This document shows, piece by piece, positions 8,386-16,825 of a stretch of DNA of 64,000 bases. Below the pieces are notes generated by a model. That model did no database searches, had not been told where the DNA came from, and saw only the letters and a list, made by a program, of their open reading frames with translations. The number at the start of each line of letters is the position of its first letter. Within the stretch, counting starts at the first letter, position 1. Origin of the DNA: Streptomyces sp. ISL-43 (lineage in GTDB: Bacteria > Actinomycetota > Actinomycetes > Streptomycetales > Streptomycetaceae); the NCBI RefSeq assembly GCF_018614195.1, contig NZ_JAGGOT010000029.1, positions 186,001 to 250,000 of the forward strand, read 5' to 3'. The position numbers and the translations under genes are program-made.

Positions 8386-9188
8386 AACTTGCGGTGGTCC
8401 AGCATGTCGGCCGGCGTCACGTCGTTCCACGGCCGCATGGTGTCGTTCAGGTCCACGACGTTCGGGGTGCCGGCGGCGGGCAGGTATGCCGACCGCGGGT
8501 GCAGTGCCTGCCACTCGGCCCACAGCTTGTCGATGAAGGCGTGGTGCATCCAGAACACCGGGTCGTTGGGGGAGACCCCGGTGGCCATCTGGCCGCCCAC
8601 CCACACGTGCACGCGGTTGTGCAGGTTGGCCCCGCGCCAGCCCTCCAGGTGGTTGCGGAACCCGGCGGAGGAGCTGTTCCAGGGCGCCGCGTCGTACACC
8701 GGCATCGCGAGGACGGAGTCCACCTCGGCCCTGGTGGGCAGCTGGGCGACGCCGGTGCCGAGCGCGCGCCGCAGGTAGGAGCGGCCGTCCACGCGTACGG
8801 CTACCTCCCACTTGCCCGCGGCGTAGGCGAACGGCCCGTCGAGCACCTGACCGTCGCGGGCCCGCCCGGTGCCGCCGAGGAAGTCGGCGGCCCAGAGCGA
8901 GGAGCGGGCGGTCCGGTCCGCCGTCCAGTCCCAGTAGGGCAGGGCCACAGCCGGATCCACCGCCTGCAGAGCCGCCTCGAACTCCAGCAGAAACCGGCGG
9001 TGCCAGGGCAGGAAGGAGGGGGAGCGGTGGCCGACCCGGTCGCCCGAGTCGGTGTCGCCCATGATGAAGCCGTTGTGGGTGGTGACGAAGCGGTCGTAGC
9101 GGCCGGTGCGCTTGAGTTCGAGGAGCGCGTTGGTGAAGGCCCGCTTCTCCTCGGGGGTGAGCGAGGCCTGGTTCTTGCGGATGGTCAT
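8325..9188 (-). CDS. melC2: tyrosinase (monophenol monooxygenase)
   Basis: This 287-residue type-3 copper enzyme hydroxylates tyrosine and oxidises o-diphenols to quinones, giving melanin. The CuA ligands fall at His38 (TTHNGF), His54 (GHRSPS) and His63 (LPWHRRFLLEFE). The CuB ligands lie in NLHNRVHVWVGG and DPVFWMHHAFIDKLW. The first three positions match the numbering of well-studied Streptomyces tyrosinases. There is no signal peptide. Family knowledge says it is exported as a complex with the caddie protein MelC1. The ATG shares one base with the melC1 stop codon, so translation is coupled. An in-frame GTG one codon upstream is an alternative start. Confidence 0.97.
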   Translation of the reverse strand: MTIRKNQASLTPEEKRAFTNALLELKRTGRYDRFVTTHNGFIMGDTDSGDRVGHRSPSFLPWHRRFLLEFEAALQAVDPAVALPYWDWTADRTARSSLWAADFLGGTGRARDGQVLDGPFAYAAGKWEVAVRVDGRSYLRRALGTGVAQLPTRAEVDSVLAMPVYDAAPWNSSSAGFRNHLEGWRGANLHNRVHVWVGGQMATGVSPNDPVFWMHHAFIDKLWAEWQALHPRSAYLPAAGTPNVVDLNDTMRPWNDVTPADMLDHRKFYTFDTEPAPVPAGAAASQR

Positions 9189-9580
9189 CACATGCCGCCC
9201 ATCGGGACGAGGGTGGCGCCCTGGAGTTCGCGCACGGCGGCGCGGGCGAGCGAGAGGGTGTCGGAGTACGTCTCGTAGTGGTTGACCACGCTGATCCAGG
9301 TGCCGTCGGCGTTCCGCATCACGTGCAGTTCGCGGCCGTCTATGAGGACGGTCGGCAGTCCGGTGGAGTGGTGGCCGCCGTGGTGGCCGCCTCCGCCCGA
9401 GGCGGGGGTTATGCGGATGCGTCGGCCCTGGTAGACCTCGTCGGCCGTTCCCGCGGGGTTGGCGGGTACGGCGGTACGGGGGCCGGTGGCGGCCGCGTGC
9501 GCGGTGGCGCCGGCGAGGCCGAGGGCGGTGAGCGCGCCGGCAGTTGTGCCTAAGGCCTGACGGCGGGTGATCTTGTTCAT
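9188..9580 (-). CDS. melC1: tyrosinase copper chaperone (caddie protein)
   Basis: This 130-residue protein has a Tat signal (NKITRRQALGTTAGALTALGLAG) that co-exports the MelC1-MelC2 complex. A histidine-rich stretch GGGGHHGGHHS near residues 61-71 and the conserved C-terminal segment (VIDGRELHVMRNADGTW...HYETY, then ARAAVRELQGA) match MelC1 proteins. These load two copper ions into apo-tyrosinase. It is the first gene of the two-gene melanin operon, transcribed away from the glutamate decarboxylase gene. The ATG has no strong ribosome binding site. Confidence 0.95.
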   Translation of the reverse strand: MNKITRRQALGTTAGALTALGLAGATAHAAATGPRTAVPANPAGTADEVYQGRRIRITPASGGGGHHGGHHSTGLPTVLIDGRELHVMRNADGTWISVVNHYETYSDTLSLARAAVRELQGATLVPMGGM

Positions 9581-9866
9581 GGCCCGAGAGGTATCAGGGC
9601 GCGGAGAACCGAGGGCCGCTATCCGGACATGCGCGGATAAGTTCCGATCGAACTAATTGGATGATCTTCCCGTCCGGACCGGCTCCAGCGGCCCGAACGG
9701 GAAGACCTATGTGTAAAACCCTACTCGACAGTAAATCCTGCGGCCGAACCGGGAGGGTATGGAAGGGGTCACACCGTCGAGTCGGCCGGAAGCCGCAGCG
9801 GTAACCGGTCCTCGAGGCCGACCCTGACGCCGTCCTGATGGGCCATTTGTCCATTAGAGTCCAGAT
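9581..9866. promoter_or_regulatory. divergent promoter region of melC and glutamate decarboxylase
   Basis: This 286-base gap is more AT-rich than its surroundings. It holds a long hairpin (arms near 9664-9677 and 9692-9707, TCTTCCCGT pairing with ACGGGAAGA). A TTAGAG/TAGAGT hexamer ends about 8 bases before the decarboxylase ATG, with no Shine-Dalgarno element between them. No gene is seen. Confidence 0.45.
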
Positions 9867-11258
9867 ATGGCCCTCCATGAGACGAAGGACGCACGCTCCC
9901 GCGACGCCGAGACGGACGTGTTCGCTTCCGCCCTCAGCGGCGAGATCCTCCCCAAGAACCGGATGCCTGACGACCACTCACCCTCCGAGGTGGTCTACCA
10001 GCTCCTCCACAACGAGCTGCTCCTCGACGGCAACGCCGCCCAGAACCTCGCCACCTTCTGCACCACCTGGTCGGACGACGGGGTCCACCGGCTGATGAAC
10101 GAGTGCCTCGACAAGAACATGATCGACAAGGACGAGTACCCGCAGACCGCGGAGATCGAGGCCCGCTGCGTCAACATCCTGGCCGACCTGTGGAACGCCC
10201 CGGCCGGCACCACCGGAACCGGCTGCTCCACCACCGGCTCCAGCGAGGCCGCCATGCTCGGCGGCCTCGCCCTGAAGTGGCGCTGGCGCGAGCGCCGCCG
10301 GGCCGCCGGACTCCCCGCCGACCGCCCCAACCTGGTGTGCGGGCCCGTCCAGATCTGCTGGGAGAAGTTCGCCCGCTACTTCGACGTCGAACTGCGCCAG
10401 GTCCCCCTGGAGCCGGGAGCCACGGGACTGCGCCCCGAACAGCTCGCCGCCCACGTGGACGAGAACACCATCGGCGTCGTCGCCATCCTCGGCGTCACCT
10501 ACACCTGCGTCTACGAGCCCGTCGCCGAGATCGCCGCCGAACTGGACCGGATCCAGGCCGAGCACGGCTGGGACGTGCCGATCCACGTCGACGCCGCCAG
10601 CGGCGGCTTCGTCGCCCCCTTCCTCCACCCGGACGTGGTCTGGGACTTCCGGCTGCCGCGCGTGGCCTCCGTCAACACCTCCGGGCACAAGTACGGTCTC
10701 GCCCCGCTCGGCGTCGGCTGGATCGTCTGGCGCACCGCCGAGCTGCTCCCCGCCGACCTCGTCTTCTCCGTGGACTACCTCGGCGGGGACATGCCCACCT
10801 TCGCCCTCAACTTCTCCCGCCCGGGCGGCGAGATCATCGCCCAGTACTACCTCTTCCTGCGCCTGGGCCGGGGCGGCTACCGCCGGGTCCAGCAGGCCTG
10901 CGCGGACACCGCCCAGTACCTGGCCCGTGAGATCGAGAAGGCCGGCCCCTTCACCCTGCTCTACGACGGCCAGGGCGCGCTGCCCGCCGTCTCCTACCGG
11001 CTCACCGACCCGGCGGGCGCCGGATTCAGCCTGTACGACCTCTCCGACCGGCTCCGCATGCGCGGCTGGCAGGTGCCCTCGTACCCGCTGCCGGCCGACC
11101 GCGGGGACACGGTCATCCAACGGGTCCTGATCCGGCACGGGGTGACACGGGACCAGATCGCGCTGCTCGTCTCGGACCTGCGCCGGGCCGTGGAGCACCT
11201 GACCGCGACGCCGCCGCCCGTGCCGGCCGCCGAACCCCGGTCGGGCTTCCACCACTGA
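9867..11258 (+). CDS. gad: glutamate decarboxylase
   Basis: This 463-residue PLP enzyme converts glutamate to GABA and CO2, consuming a proton. Lys275 in NTSGHKYGLAPLGVGW is the PLP Schiff-base lysine. HVDAASGGFVAPF holds the aspartate that pairs with the pyridine nitrogen, and TGCSTTGSSEAAMLGGLALKWRW is the usual phosphate-binding region of bacterial GadB. Length and N-terminus agree with the E. coli enzyme. No glutamate/GABA antiporter is adjacent, so an acid-resistance role is not shown; GABA metabolism or sporulation are alternatives. The ATG lacks a ribosome binding site and sits where transcription would start from the TAGAGT hexamer, so the message may be leaderless. Confidence 0.95.
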   Translation: MALHETKDARSRDAETDVFASALSGEILPKNRMPDDHSPSEVVYQLLHNELLLDGNAAQNLATFCTTWSDDGVHRLMNECLDKNMIDKDEYPQTAEIEARCVNILADLWNAPAGTTGTGCSTTGSSEAAMLGGLALKWRWRERRRAAGLPADRPNLVCGPVQICWEKFARYFDVELRQVPLEPGATGLRPEQLAAHVDENTIGVVAILGVTYTCVYEPVAEIAAELDRIQAEHGWDVPIHVDAASGGFVAPFLHPDVVWDFRLPRVASVNTSGHKYGLAPLGVGWIVWRTAELLPADLVFSVDYLGGDMPTFALNFSRPGGEIIAQYYLFLRLGRGGYRRVQQACADTAQYLAREIEKAGPFTLLYDGQGALPAVSYRLTDPAGAGFSLYDLSDRLRMRGWQVPSYPLPADRGDTVIQRVLIRHGVTRDQIALLVSDLRRAVEHLTATPPPVPAAEPRSGFHH

Positions 11259-11300
11259 CCGGCGGGCTTCCACCACTGACGGTCGGACTTCCACCAGTGA
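11239..11300 (+). repeat. three tandem copies of a 20-21 bp unit at the end of the decarboxylase gene
   Basis: The unit GGTCGGGCTTCCACCACTGA occurs about three times in a row, with the third copy diverged (GGACTTCCACCAGTGA). The first copy includes the decarboxylase stop codon, and each later copy repeats the same SGFHH-stop coding end. Confidence 0.75.
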
Positions 11301-11341
11301 CGGGGGCCGGCGTCCGGCACCGGCCGGGGCCGGCCGCCGCG

Positions 11342-13834
11342 TCAGCCGGACATTGCCCAGCGCATCCCCAGCTCCGTGAGGGCCGCCGTCCGCTCCTCGC
11401 CGAGGGACGCGGCGCGGGAGCGCTGGTTGGAGATCCAGGAGCCGAGGCGCATCTCCCGGTCGCCGACCCGTTCCACATGCGTACGGGGCACCCGCAGATG
11501 CCGCTCGCGCGCGTGGAACTGCCGGGCCGCCTCCAGGTGGGCCGCCCACGCGGCGGCGTGCCCGACACGCTTCCTGGGCCGGTCCGCCCCCTCGGCCGGG
11601 GTCACCCCGAGCGTGTGCTCCAGCAGCCACCGCTGAGCCCAGGACAGCCGCTCCCAGGACTGCCGCTGGCCGCGCAGCCACACGCCGAGGTCCTCGCCCT
11701 GTACGACGGCCTCCCCGGGCCCCGCCGGGAGCCGGCCGCCCGCGTCCAGGTGGACCCGCGTCAGGTGGAAGGCCCGCTGCCAGGAGATCGGCCAGTCGGG
11801 ACACCAGGACCCGTCGATGGCCTCCAGGGCTTCCCGGCGCTCCTCGGGCAGGGCGCCGGGGCCCTCGCGACGGGCCGCCGCCCGCTGGTTCTTGACCCAC
11901 ACCCCGACCGGGGCACCGTGCCAGACGGCGTCCACCGGGGGCAGCAGGTGCCCGTGTTCGGCCGCCCAGCCGCTCGCCGCCGCGAGCCCCTCCTCGAAGG
12001 CCACGTCGAAGTGGCTCCACACCATGCCCAGCGCGTCGAGCTGCGCCGTCCGCTCCCTGCCCAGCGCGCCACGGCGGTACGTGCGCCGCACGTCCGCGAT
12101 CCACTGGCCGAGCGGGAACCGGGCCAGCCCGGGCGGCCACGGCTCGCCGGACTCCCCGGCTTCCCCGCCGGCGGGCACCTTGAACACGAACGGCACCTTC
12201 AGGTCCCCGGCCGTCGCGGCGTAGATCCGGGCCGCCTCGACCCCCCGGCGCCAGTGCTCGTGCTCCGGGTGCAGGACGCGCAGCCGGATGAAGGCCGCCA
12301 GCAGCGCCGGGTCGCGCGGGGTGGAGAAGCTCAGCAGGGACTCCGCGCCGCTGCGCAGCCCGGAGCCGACCGCCTGCCCCGCCGTGCTCCGCGCCCCGGC
12401 CCGGCTCGGGGCCTGCGGCTGGGCCAGGGATTCGACGAGCCGGGTGTCGTGCGCCCGCAGCGCCTCCAGCAGCCGCGCGAGGTCCCCGTACGCCCGTGAG
12501 GTCAGCATCGTCTCGGGAGACTCGCCCGGCCCCAGCAGCACCGGCACCACCAGGGAGGCGACCTTGCCCTCCCCGGGCCGGATGCGCAGTGCCCGGCCGA
12601 CCGCCTGGACCAGGTCCGGCATGGAACCCCGTACGTCGGCCCAGTAGACCGAGTCGCACTCCTTGGTGTCCACGCCCTCGCCCAACACCCGGACGCTGCC
12701 GAGGAACGCCTTGTCGGCGACCCGGTCGTCCGCGAAGGCGCCCAGCACCCGCCGCCGGTGCGCCGCCGTGTGCTGCCCGCACAGCCAGTCCGCCCAGACG
12801 GTACGCGGGTACACCGGCCGGGGCTTCCAGCTCGTGGCGCGCAGCCGCGCGGCCACCGCCGGGAGCCCGGCCGCGAACGCCTCGGCCTCCTTGGTCAGAT
12901 GGTGGAAGACCAGGGTGCGCCGGAAGCCCTGCTCCACCGCCGCCTTGACCAGCGCCGTCTGCAGCGCGGCGAGCCGCACCCCGCGCACCGCGTCGGAGCG
13001 TCCGTCCGGGCCGAGCAGTACCGCCGCCTGGAAATCCGGATCGCTGACGTCCACGCAGACCACCCGGTACGGCGCGCAGATCCCCCGGTCGATGGCCTCC
13101 GAGAGGGTGAGGGTGTAGCAGCGCGCGCCGAAGGGGCCCTCCGCGTCGTCCTCCATGGAGGCCACGAGATCGCCCCGGCCGCGCGCCTTCTCGGTGGTGC
13201 CCGTGGCCGCGGGGGTGTCCGCGCCGGCCGCGGCCTCCTCCGGGTAGTCCGCCTCCTCGCCGTCCTGCCAGACCCGCGGCGTGGCCGTCATGTACAGCCG
13301 GCGGACGGCCGGGATCCGGGTGTTGTCGTGCACCACCGCCCACGGCTTGCCGATCCGCCCGGAGGTCCGGTGCGCCTCGTCGACCACGACCAGGTCCCAG
13401 CCGGGCAGCCCCTCCCGGTGCGCGCGCTCGATGGTGCCGAGGCCGAGCGAGGCGTACGTGGCGAACACCGTCACCCGGTCGGCGGGCGGGCCCGCCCAGT
13501 CGGCCAGCTCGGCCGGATCGGTGGTGGTGGGCACCCCCGCGTCCTCGCCGCGCAGCGAGCACACGGCGAAGGCGCGCCCGGTCCGGCCGCCCTCGCGCCA
13601 GGCCACCGCCGTCTGCACGAGCAGGTCGAGGGAGGGCACCAGCACGAGGACCCGGCCGGCCCGCAGCTCGTCGGCCGCGTGCACGGCCACGAGCGACTTG
13701 CCGGAACCCGTCGCCATGATGACCTGGGTGCGCAGCCCCGCCTGCGGGACCCGGCGCCCGGCGGGCAGACCGAGCACCCGCACCACGGCGTCGACGGCCT
13801 CACGCTGGTGCGGACGGAGTTTCTGCCTGGCCAT
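11342..13834 (-). CDS. DEAD/DEAH-box helicase with four helicase-associated domains
   Basis: This 830-residue superfamily-2 protein has Walker A MATGSGKS near residue 45, Walker B DEAH in LVVVDEAHRTSG, motif III TATPR, and a C-terminal RecA-like domain with VRVLGEGVDTKECDSV and QAVGRALRIR. After about residue 480 come four helicase-associated repeats of 65-70 residues. Each has the pattern of a tryptophan-rich helical pair ending in LG.W...QR, then an L..LG..W helix. This build is known from Streptomyces and other actinobacteria, often encoded alone, with an unproven role in DNA or RNA handling. The ATG at 13834 has GGAGG 8 bases upstream; nearby GTG/ATG codons at 13843 and 13840 are less well placed. 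Confidence 0.9.
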   Translation of the reverse strand: MARQKLRPHQREAVDAVVRVLGLPAGRRVPQAGLRTQVIMATGSGKSLVAVHAADELRAGRVLVLVPSLDLLVQTAVAWREGGRTGRAFAVCSLRGEDAGVPTTTDPAELADWAGPPADRVTVFATYASLGLGTIERAHREGLPGWDLVVVDEAHRTSGRIGKPWAVVHDNTRIPAVRRLYMTATPRVWQDGEEADYPEEAAAGADTPAATGTTEKARGRGDLVASMEDDAEGPFGARCYTLTLSEAIDRGICAPYRVVCVDVSDPDFQAAVLLGPDGRSDAVRGVRLAALQTALVKAAVEQGFRRTLVFHHLTKEAEAFAAGLPAVAARLRATSWKPRPVYPRTVWADWLCGQHTAAHRRRVLGAFADDRVADKAFLGSVRVLGEGVDTKECDSVYWADVRGSMPDLVQAVGRALRIRPGEGKVASLVVPVLLGPGESPETMLTSRAYGDLARLLEALRAHDTRLVESLAQPQAPSRAGARSTAGQAVGSGLRSGAESLLSFSTPRDPALLAAFIRLRVLHPEHEHWRRGVEAARIYAATAGDLKVPFVFKVPAGGEAGESGEPWPPGLARFPLGQWIADVRRTYRRGALGRERTAQLDALGMVWSHFDVAFEEGLAAASGWAAEHGHLLPPVDAVWHGAPVGVWVKNQRAAARREGPGALPEERREALEAIDGSWCPDWPISWQRAFHLTRVHLDAGGRLPAGPGEAVVQGEDLGVWLRGQRQSWERLSWAQRWLLEHTLGVTPAEGADRPRKRVGHAAAWAAHLEAARQFHARERHLRVPRTHVERVGDREMRLGSWISNQRSRAASLGEERTAALTELGMRWAMSG

Positions 13835-13958
13835 GCCCATCACCTCCCCCGTGATCTGCCCGTTCGCTTCCAGCGCCTATCTTGCCCCCGATTTTGAATC
13901 ACGGTGGGGAGATCGGCTGCGTGGTGTGCGGGCGGCCGGGAGGGGCGCCGGGGCCCGG

Positions 13959-15656
13959 CTACATCCGGGCCCCGAAGTTCTGCGTCCACCACGGGCCGCC
14001 GGCGCCCTGGTGGATGCCCACGCCGATGTCCTTGAAGGAGCAGTTGAGGATGTTCTCGCGGTGCCCCTGGCTCTTCATCCAGGAGTCCATGACCTGCGCC
14101 GGGGTCTGCTGCCCCATCGCGATGTTCTCCCCGTAGGTGGACCAGCGGTATCCGGCGGCGGTCGTCCGCTTCCCCGGGTCGGCGCCATCCGGGTTGGTGT
14201 GCGAGAAGAAGTCCCGCCGGTCCATGTCGTCGGAGTGCCCCTGGGCGGCCGTACGCAGCTGCGCGTCCTCCTTGAGCGGCCCGCAGCCGGCCGCCGCGCG
14301 CTCGGAGTTGACCAGCGAGATCACCTGGGCGGCGGCGGAGCCGCCCGGCGGGGCGGGGGCGGGGGCCTTCGGCGGGGTGGACTTCGGGCTCGGCTTCGGA
14401 GCGGGCGGGGGCGTCGGGGTCGGGGTCGGGCTGGGACTCGGGCTCGCACTCGCCGGGGCGGACGGCGACGGGCTCGCACTGGCCCCGGCGCTCGGCGAGG
14501 CCGACTCCGACGGCAGCGCGACTCCCGACTCGGGGGCCACGAGCGCGGCCGGCGGGGTCTCGGGCGCGGCGGTACCCGGCCGGGTGACCAGGTAGGCCAG
14601 CCCGCCGCCCGCGACACAGGCGGCGAGCACCGCGCCGCCGACCACCCGGCGGCGGCCGCGGGCCCGGCGGACCTTGCGCAGCGAGGCACGGCCCGTGCCG
14701 GGGCCGTCCGCCGGGCCGAGGTGCGTGGCCGCTTCGTGGGCGTCGGAGCCGAAGCCAGTGCCGTCGCCGGGCTCTCCCGGACCGGCCGGCTGTCCGGGAC
14801 CGCCCGCCTGGTCCGGGGCGTACGCCCACGCGTCGGTGGCCTGGCCCACGGGGGCGAAGCCGCCGGTCGCGGCCGACCGTACGGCCGCGAGCAGGGCCAC
14901 CGAGACCGGTACCAGCGCCAGCCCTGCGAGCAGCCCCTCGGCCGGGACCAGGCCGTTCCACAGACCGGAGCACCGCAGGCACTCGCGGGCGTGCCTGGCC
15001 ATTCGCTTGCGCCACAGCACCGACGGGACGCCGTCCCAGGCGGCCGCCACGGACCGCAGGCCCTCGCAGGGCGGCTGCGTGCCGAGCGCCCGCTCCACCA
15101 CCCGGGCCGACTCCAGCTGCGCCTTCATCCGCTGGACCCGTACCGCCGCGTGCTGCGGGGACAGCTCCAGCGCCGCCGCCATCTCCGCGCGCGTCAGCTC
15201 CCCGGCGCACTCCAGCCACCACAGCGACAGCAGCGCCCGGTCGTCGGGCTCCAGCCAGCGCGTGGCGCGGGCCGTCTCGCGCCGCTGGCCCTCCAGGTTG
15301 AGCCGTACGACGGTCAGGTCCACGAAGTCGGCGCCGGGATCGGCCAGCTCCCAGGCGGCCTCCAGGCCGCTCTCGCCGGGGGCGCTGCGGCGCGCCTGCC
15401 AGTGGGCGCGGACGCGGTTCATGGCGATCGCCACCAGCCAGGAACGGAAGCTGGTGTCGTCGCGCAGGCCGCCGAGCCCGTCGAGTGCCCGCAGCATCGT
15501 GTCCTGCACCACGTCGTCCACGTCGACGGACCCGTTCAGGGCCCGCCCGACGATGTTGTAGACGAGCGGCAGATATGCGCTGACCAGGTCGTCTTGCGCC
15601 CGGGGATCGCCCGCGCGCGCCGCCGCGACCAGCGCTGCCGTGTGCTGAGTGCTCAT
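13959..15656 (-). CDS. sigma-70 family (ECF-like) factor fused to membrane segments and a C-terminal CAP/SCP domain
   Basis: This 565-residue protein joins a regulator to an exported-type domain. Residues 20-90 are sigma region 2 (YLPLVYNIVGRAL...VDDVVQDTMLRALDGL). Residues 130-185 are region 4 with an HTH. ARHARECLRCSGLW (about 215-228) resembles a zinc anti-sigma HxxxCxxC motif. A hydrophobic segment lies near 237-256 and a clear membrane helix at about 335-355, followed by a Pro/Ser/Thr linker. Residues 440-565 form a CAP domain (HSDDM, YGENIA, GHRENILNCSF). Such fusions occur in Streptomyces, but what they sense is unproven. One membrane helix would put CAP outside the cell; two would return it to the cytoplasm. 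The ATG at 15656 follows a weak GGAC element. Confidence 0.88.
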   Translation of the reverse strand: MSTQHTAALVAAARAGDPRAQDDLVSAYLPLVYNIVGRALNGSVDVDDVVQDTMLRALDGLGGLRDDTSFRSWLVAIAMNRVRAHWQARRSAPGESGLEAAWELADPGADFVDLTVVRLNLEGQRRETARATRWLEPDDRALLSLWWLECAGELTRAEMAAALELSPQHAAVRVQRMKAQLESARVVERALGTQPPCEGLRSVAAAWDGVPSVLWRKRMARHARECLRCSGLWNGLVPAEGLLAGLALVPVSVALLAAVRSAATGGFAPVGQATDAWAYAPDQAGGPGQPAGPGEPGDGTGFGSDAHEAATHLGPADGPGTGRASLRKVRRARGRRRVVGGAVLAACVAGGGLAYLVTRPGTAAPETPPAALVAPESGVALPSESASPSAGASASPSPSAPASASPSPSPTPTPTPPPAPKPSPKSTPPKAPAPAPPGGSAAAQVISLVNSERAAAGCGPLKEDAQLRTAAQGHSDDMDRRDFFSHTNPDGADPGKRTTAAGYRWSTYGENIAMGQQTPAQVMDSWMKSQGHRENILNCSFKDIGVGIHQGAGGPWWTQNFGARM

Positions 15657-15731
15657 GTGAAGTCCCTGTCCGTACCGGCGGCCGATGATGCCCAATACCT
15701 GGGAGACCGTCGAGAGGGGCTCCGATAACAC

Positions 15732-16199
15732 TTATCCGGAGTATGAATCAGGAGAGGCCCGATCGGGAGCGGCCGCATCCGGAATAAAGGCATCCGAAAC
15801 GACCGGACCAGGACCGGCCGCATCCGGAGCCGCGGCCGGGGCGAGGCGGGCGGCGAGGGCGTCGAGGTCGGGCAGGAACCAGATGTGGCCGCCCCGGTTC
15901 GATTCCCGTACGAGGTCGGGCAGGGCTGAGCTCGCCCGCAAATGGTGTGAGATGTCCCCGAGGACCACCATCCGCAGCCGGTAGTTCACGAACTTCTGCA
16001 TGATCTCCCCGGCGAGGCCGGTGCTGAGGTCGAAGAAGCGGGCGTCGAGCCGCTCCGCCGGGACGGCGACCACGTCGGCCCGGTAGAAAGCCCCGCCGAT
16101 CAGCTGGTCGAGCGCGTCCTGCGCGCCGGCGACCCGTGGGCCGTCGGCGGAGCAGACGAGCACCGGTACGCCGTGGTGTTCCACGATGAGGTCAGTCAC
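15732..16199 (-). CDS. DUF4180 domain-containing protein
   Basis: This protein of about 155 residues matches the DUF4180 pattern. It has an N-terminal EHHGVPVLVCSADG strand, VAVPAERLDARFFDL, then GEIMQKFVNYRLRMVVLGDIS and FVRESNRG-like VRESNRGGHIWFLPDL. The tail (AAPDAAGPGP and so on) is low complexity. The molecular role of DUF4180 is not established, and there is no membrane segment or signal. The GTG start at 16199 lies inside the last codons of the HTH gene (8-base GTGACTGA overlap), so it is co-translated with a DNA-binding protein. That context suggests it works with or under this regulator. Confidence 0.85.
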   Translation of the reverse strand: MTDLIVEHHGVPVLVCSADGPRVAGAQDALDQLIGGAFYRADVVAVPAERLDARFFDLSTGLAGEIMQKFVNYRLRMVVLGDISHHLRASSALPDLVRESNRGGHIWFLPDLDALAARLAPAAAPDAAGPGPVVSDAFIPDAAAPDRASPDSYSG

Positions 16200-16671
16200 G
16201 GTGAGCCGCCCCCATGCCGTTGCCCGGTCCGAGCACGCCGTCGACCAGGTGCAGCAGATCGGCGGTGGTGGCGGCATCGCCGAGGATTACGATCTTCATT
16301 CGGGCCCGCTCCTTGTCGTAGACCGTCTGGACGCGCAGGGGATCGGGGGTGTCCCGAGGGGACTGCGCGGTCGCCGTGACGAGGGTGGCGAGCCGGCTCG
16401 CCGCGTCGGGACCGATCGCATCGATCTGCACGATGCTCGACACCTCCACGTGCCGGCGCCCGGCACCCACGGCCGCGTCCGTACCGGCCCCCGTGTCCGC
16501 CGGGAGGCTGGTCAGGGCTTCGAAGTCCTCGCGGCTGATCCGGTACTGCTTGCCGATGCGGACGGCTTTCAGCCGGCCGTCGCGGACGTAGTTCCGGACG
16601 GTCCGCACATGCAGCCCCAGCCGCTCGGCGACCTCGCCGACCGAGTACAGCTCCTGACCCTCATTCTCCAT
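16192..16671 (-). CDS. MerR/excisionase-type helix-turn-helix protein
   Basis: Residues 7-60 (LYSVGEVAERLGLHVRTVRN, then YVRDGRLKAVRIGKQYRIS) form the winged HTH of the helix_turn_helix_17/MerR type. The remaining 100 residues have a strand-helix pattern ending RMKIVILGDAATTADLLHLV, which echoes the style of the DUF4180 partner. The protein is about 159 residues from the ATG at 16671. An imperfect palindrome with ATTGGA and TCCAAT arms lies 19-42 bases upstream and may be its own operator. It is coupled to the DUF4180 gene downstream and divergent from the LD-carboxypeptidase gene. Its target genes are unknown. Confidence 0.85.
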   Translation of the reverse strand: MENEGQELYSVGEVAERLGLHVRTVRNYVRDGRLKAVRIGKQYRISREDFEALTSLPADTGAGTDAAVGAGRRHVEVSSIVQIDAIGPDAASRLATLVTATAQSPRDTPDPLRVQTVYDKERARMKIVILGDAATTADLLHLVDGVLGPGNGMGAAHRD

Positions 16672-16687
16672 AGTGCTGAATCTTACC

Positions 16688-16716
16688 CCATTGGAGGAAG
16701 GATAGGGTCCAATAGG
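16688..16716. promoter_or_regulatory. putative operator of the HTH-DUF4180 pair
   Basis: CCATTGGA and TCCAATAGG form an inverted repeat with 12 bases between the ATTGGA/TCCAAT arms. It sits just upstream of the HTH gene, in the region shared with the divergent LD-carboxypeptidase gene. Confidence 0.4.
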
Positions 16717-16825
16717 GAATGATGAGGAGTGTTGGGGTGATGGGGGATTCTGAGGGGTGCGAGGCGCCAACGCGCCCCGGGGAAATCACTTCGACGACGG
16801 GCCGCCGGACTCCTACGCTGGCGCG

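Noticed and set aside
11239..11300. The three short repeats as a CRISPR array
   Set aside because: The copies are directly adjacent with no spacers and include the end of a coding region.
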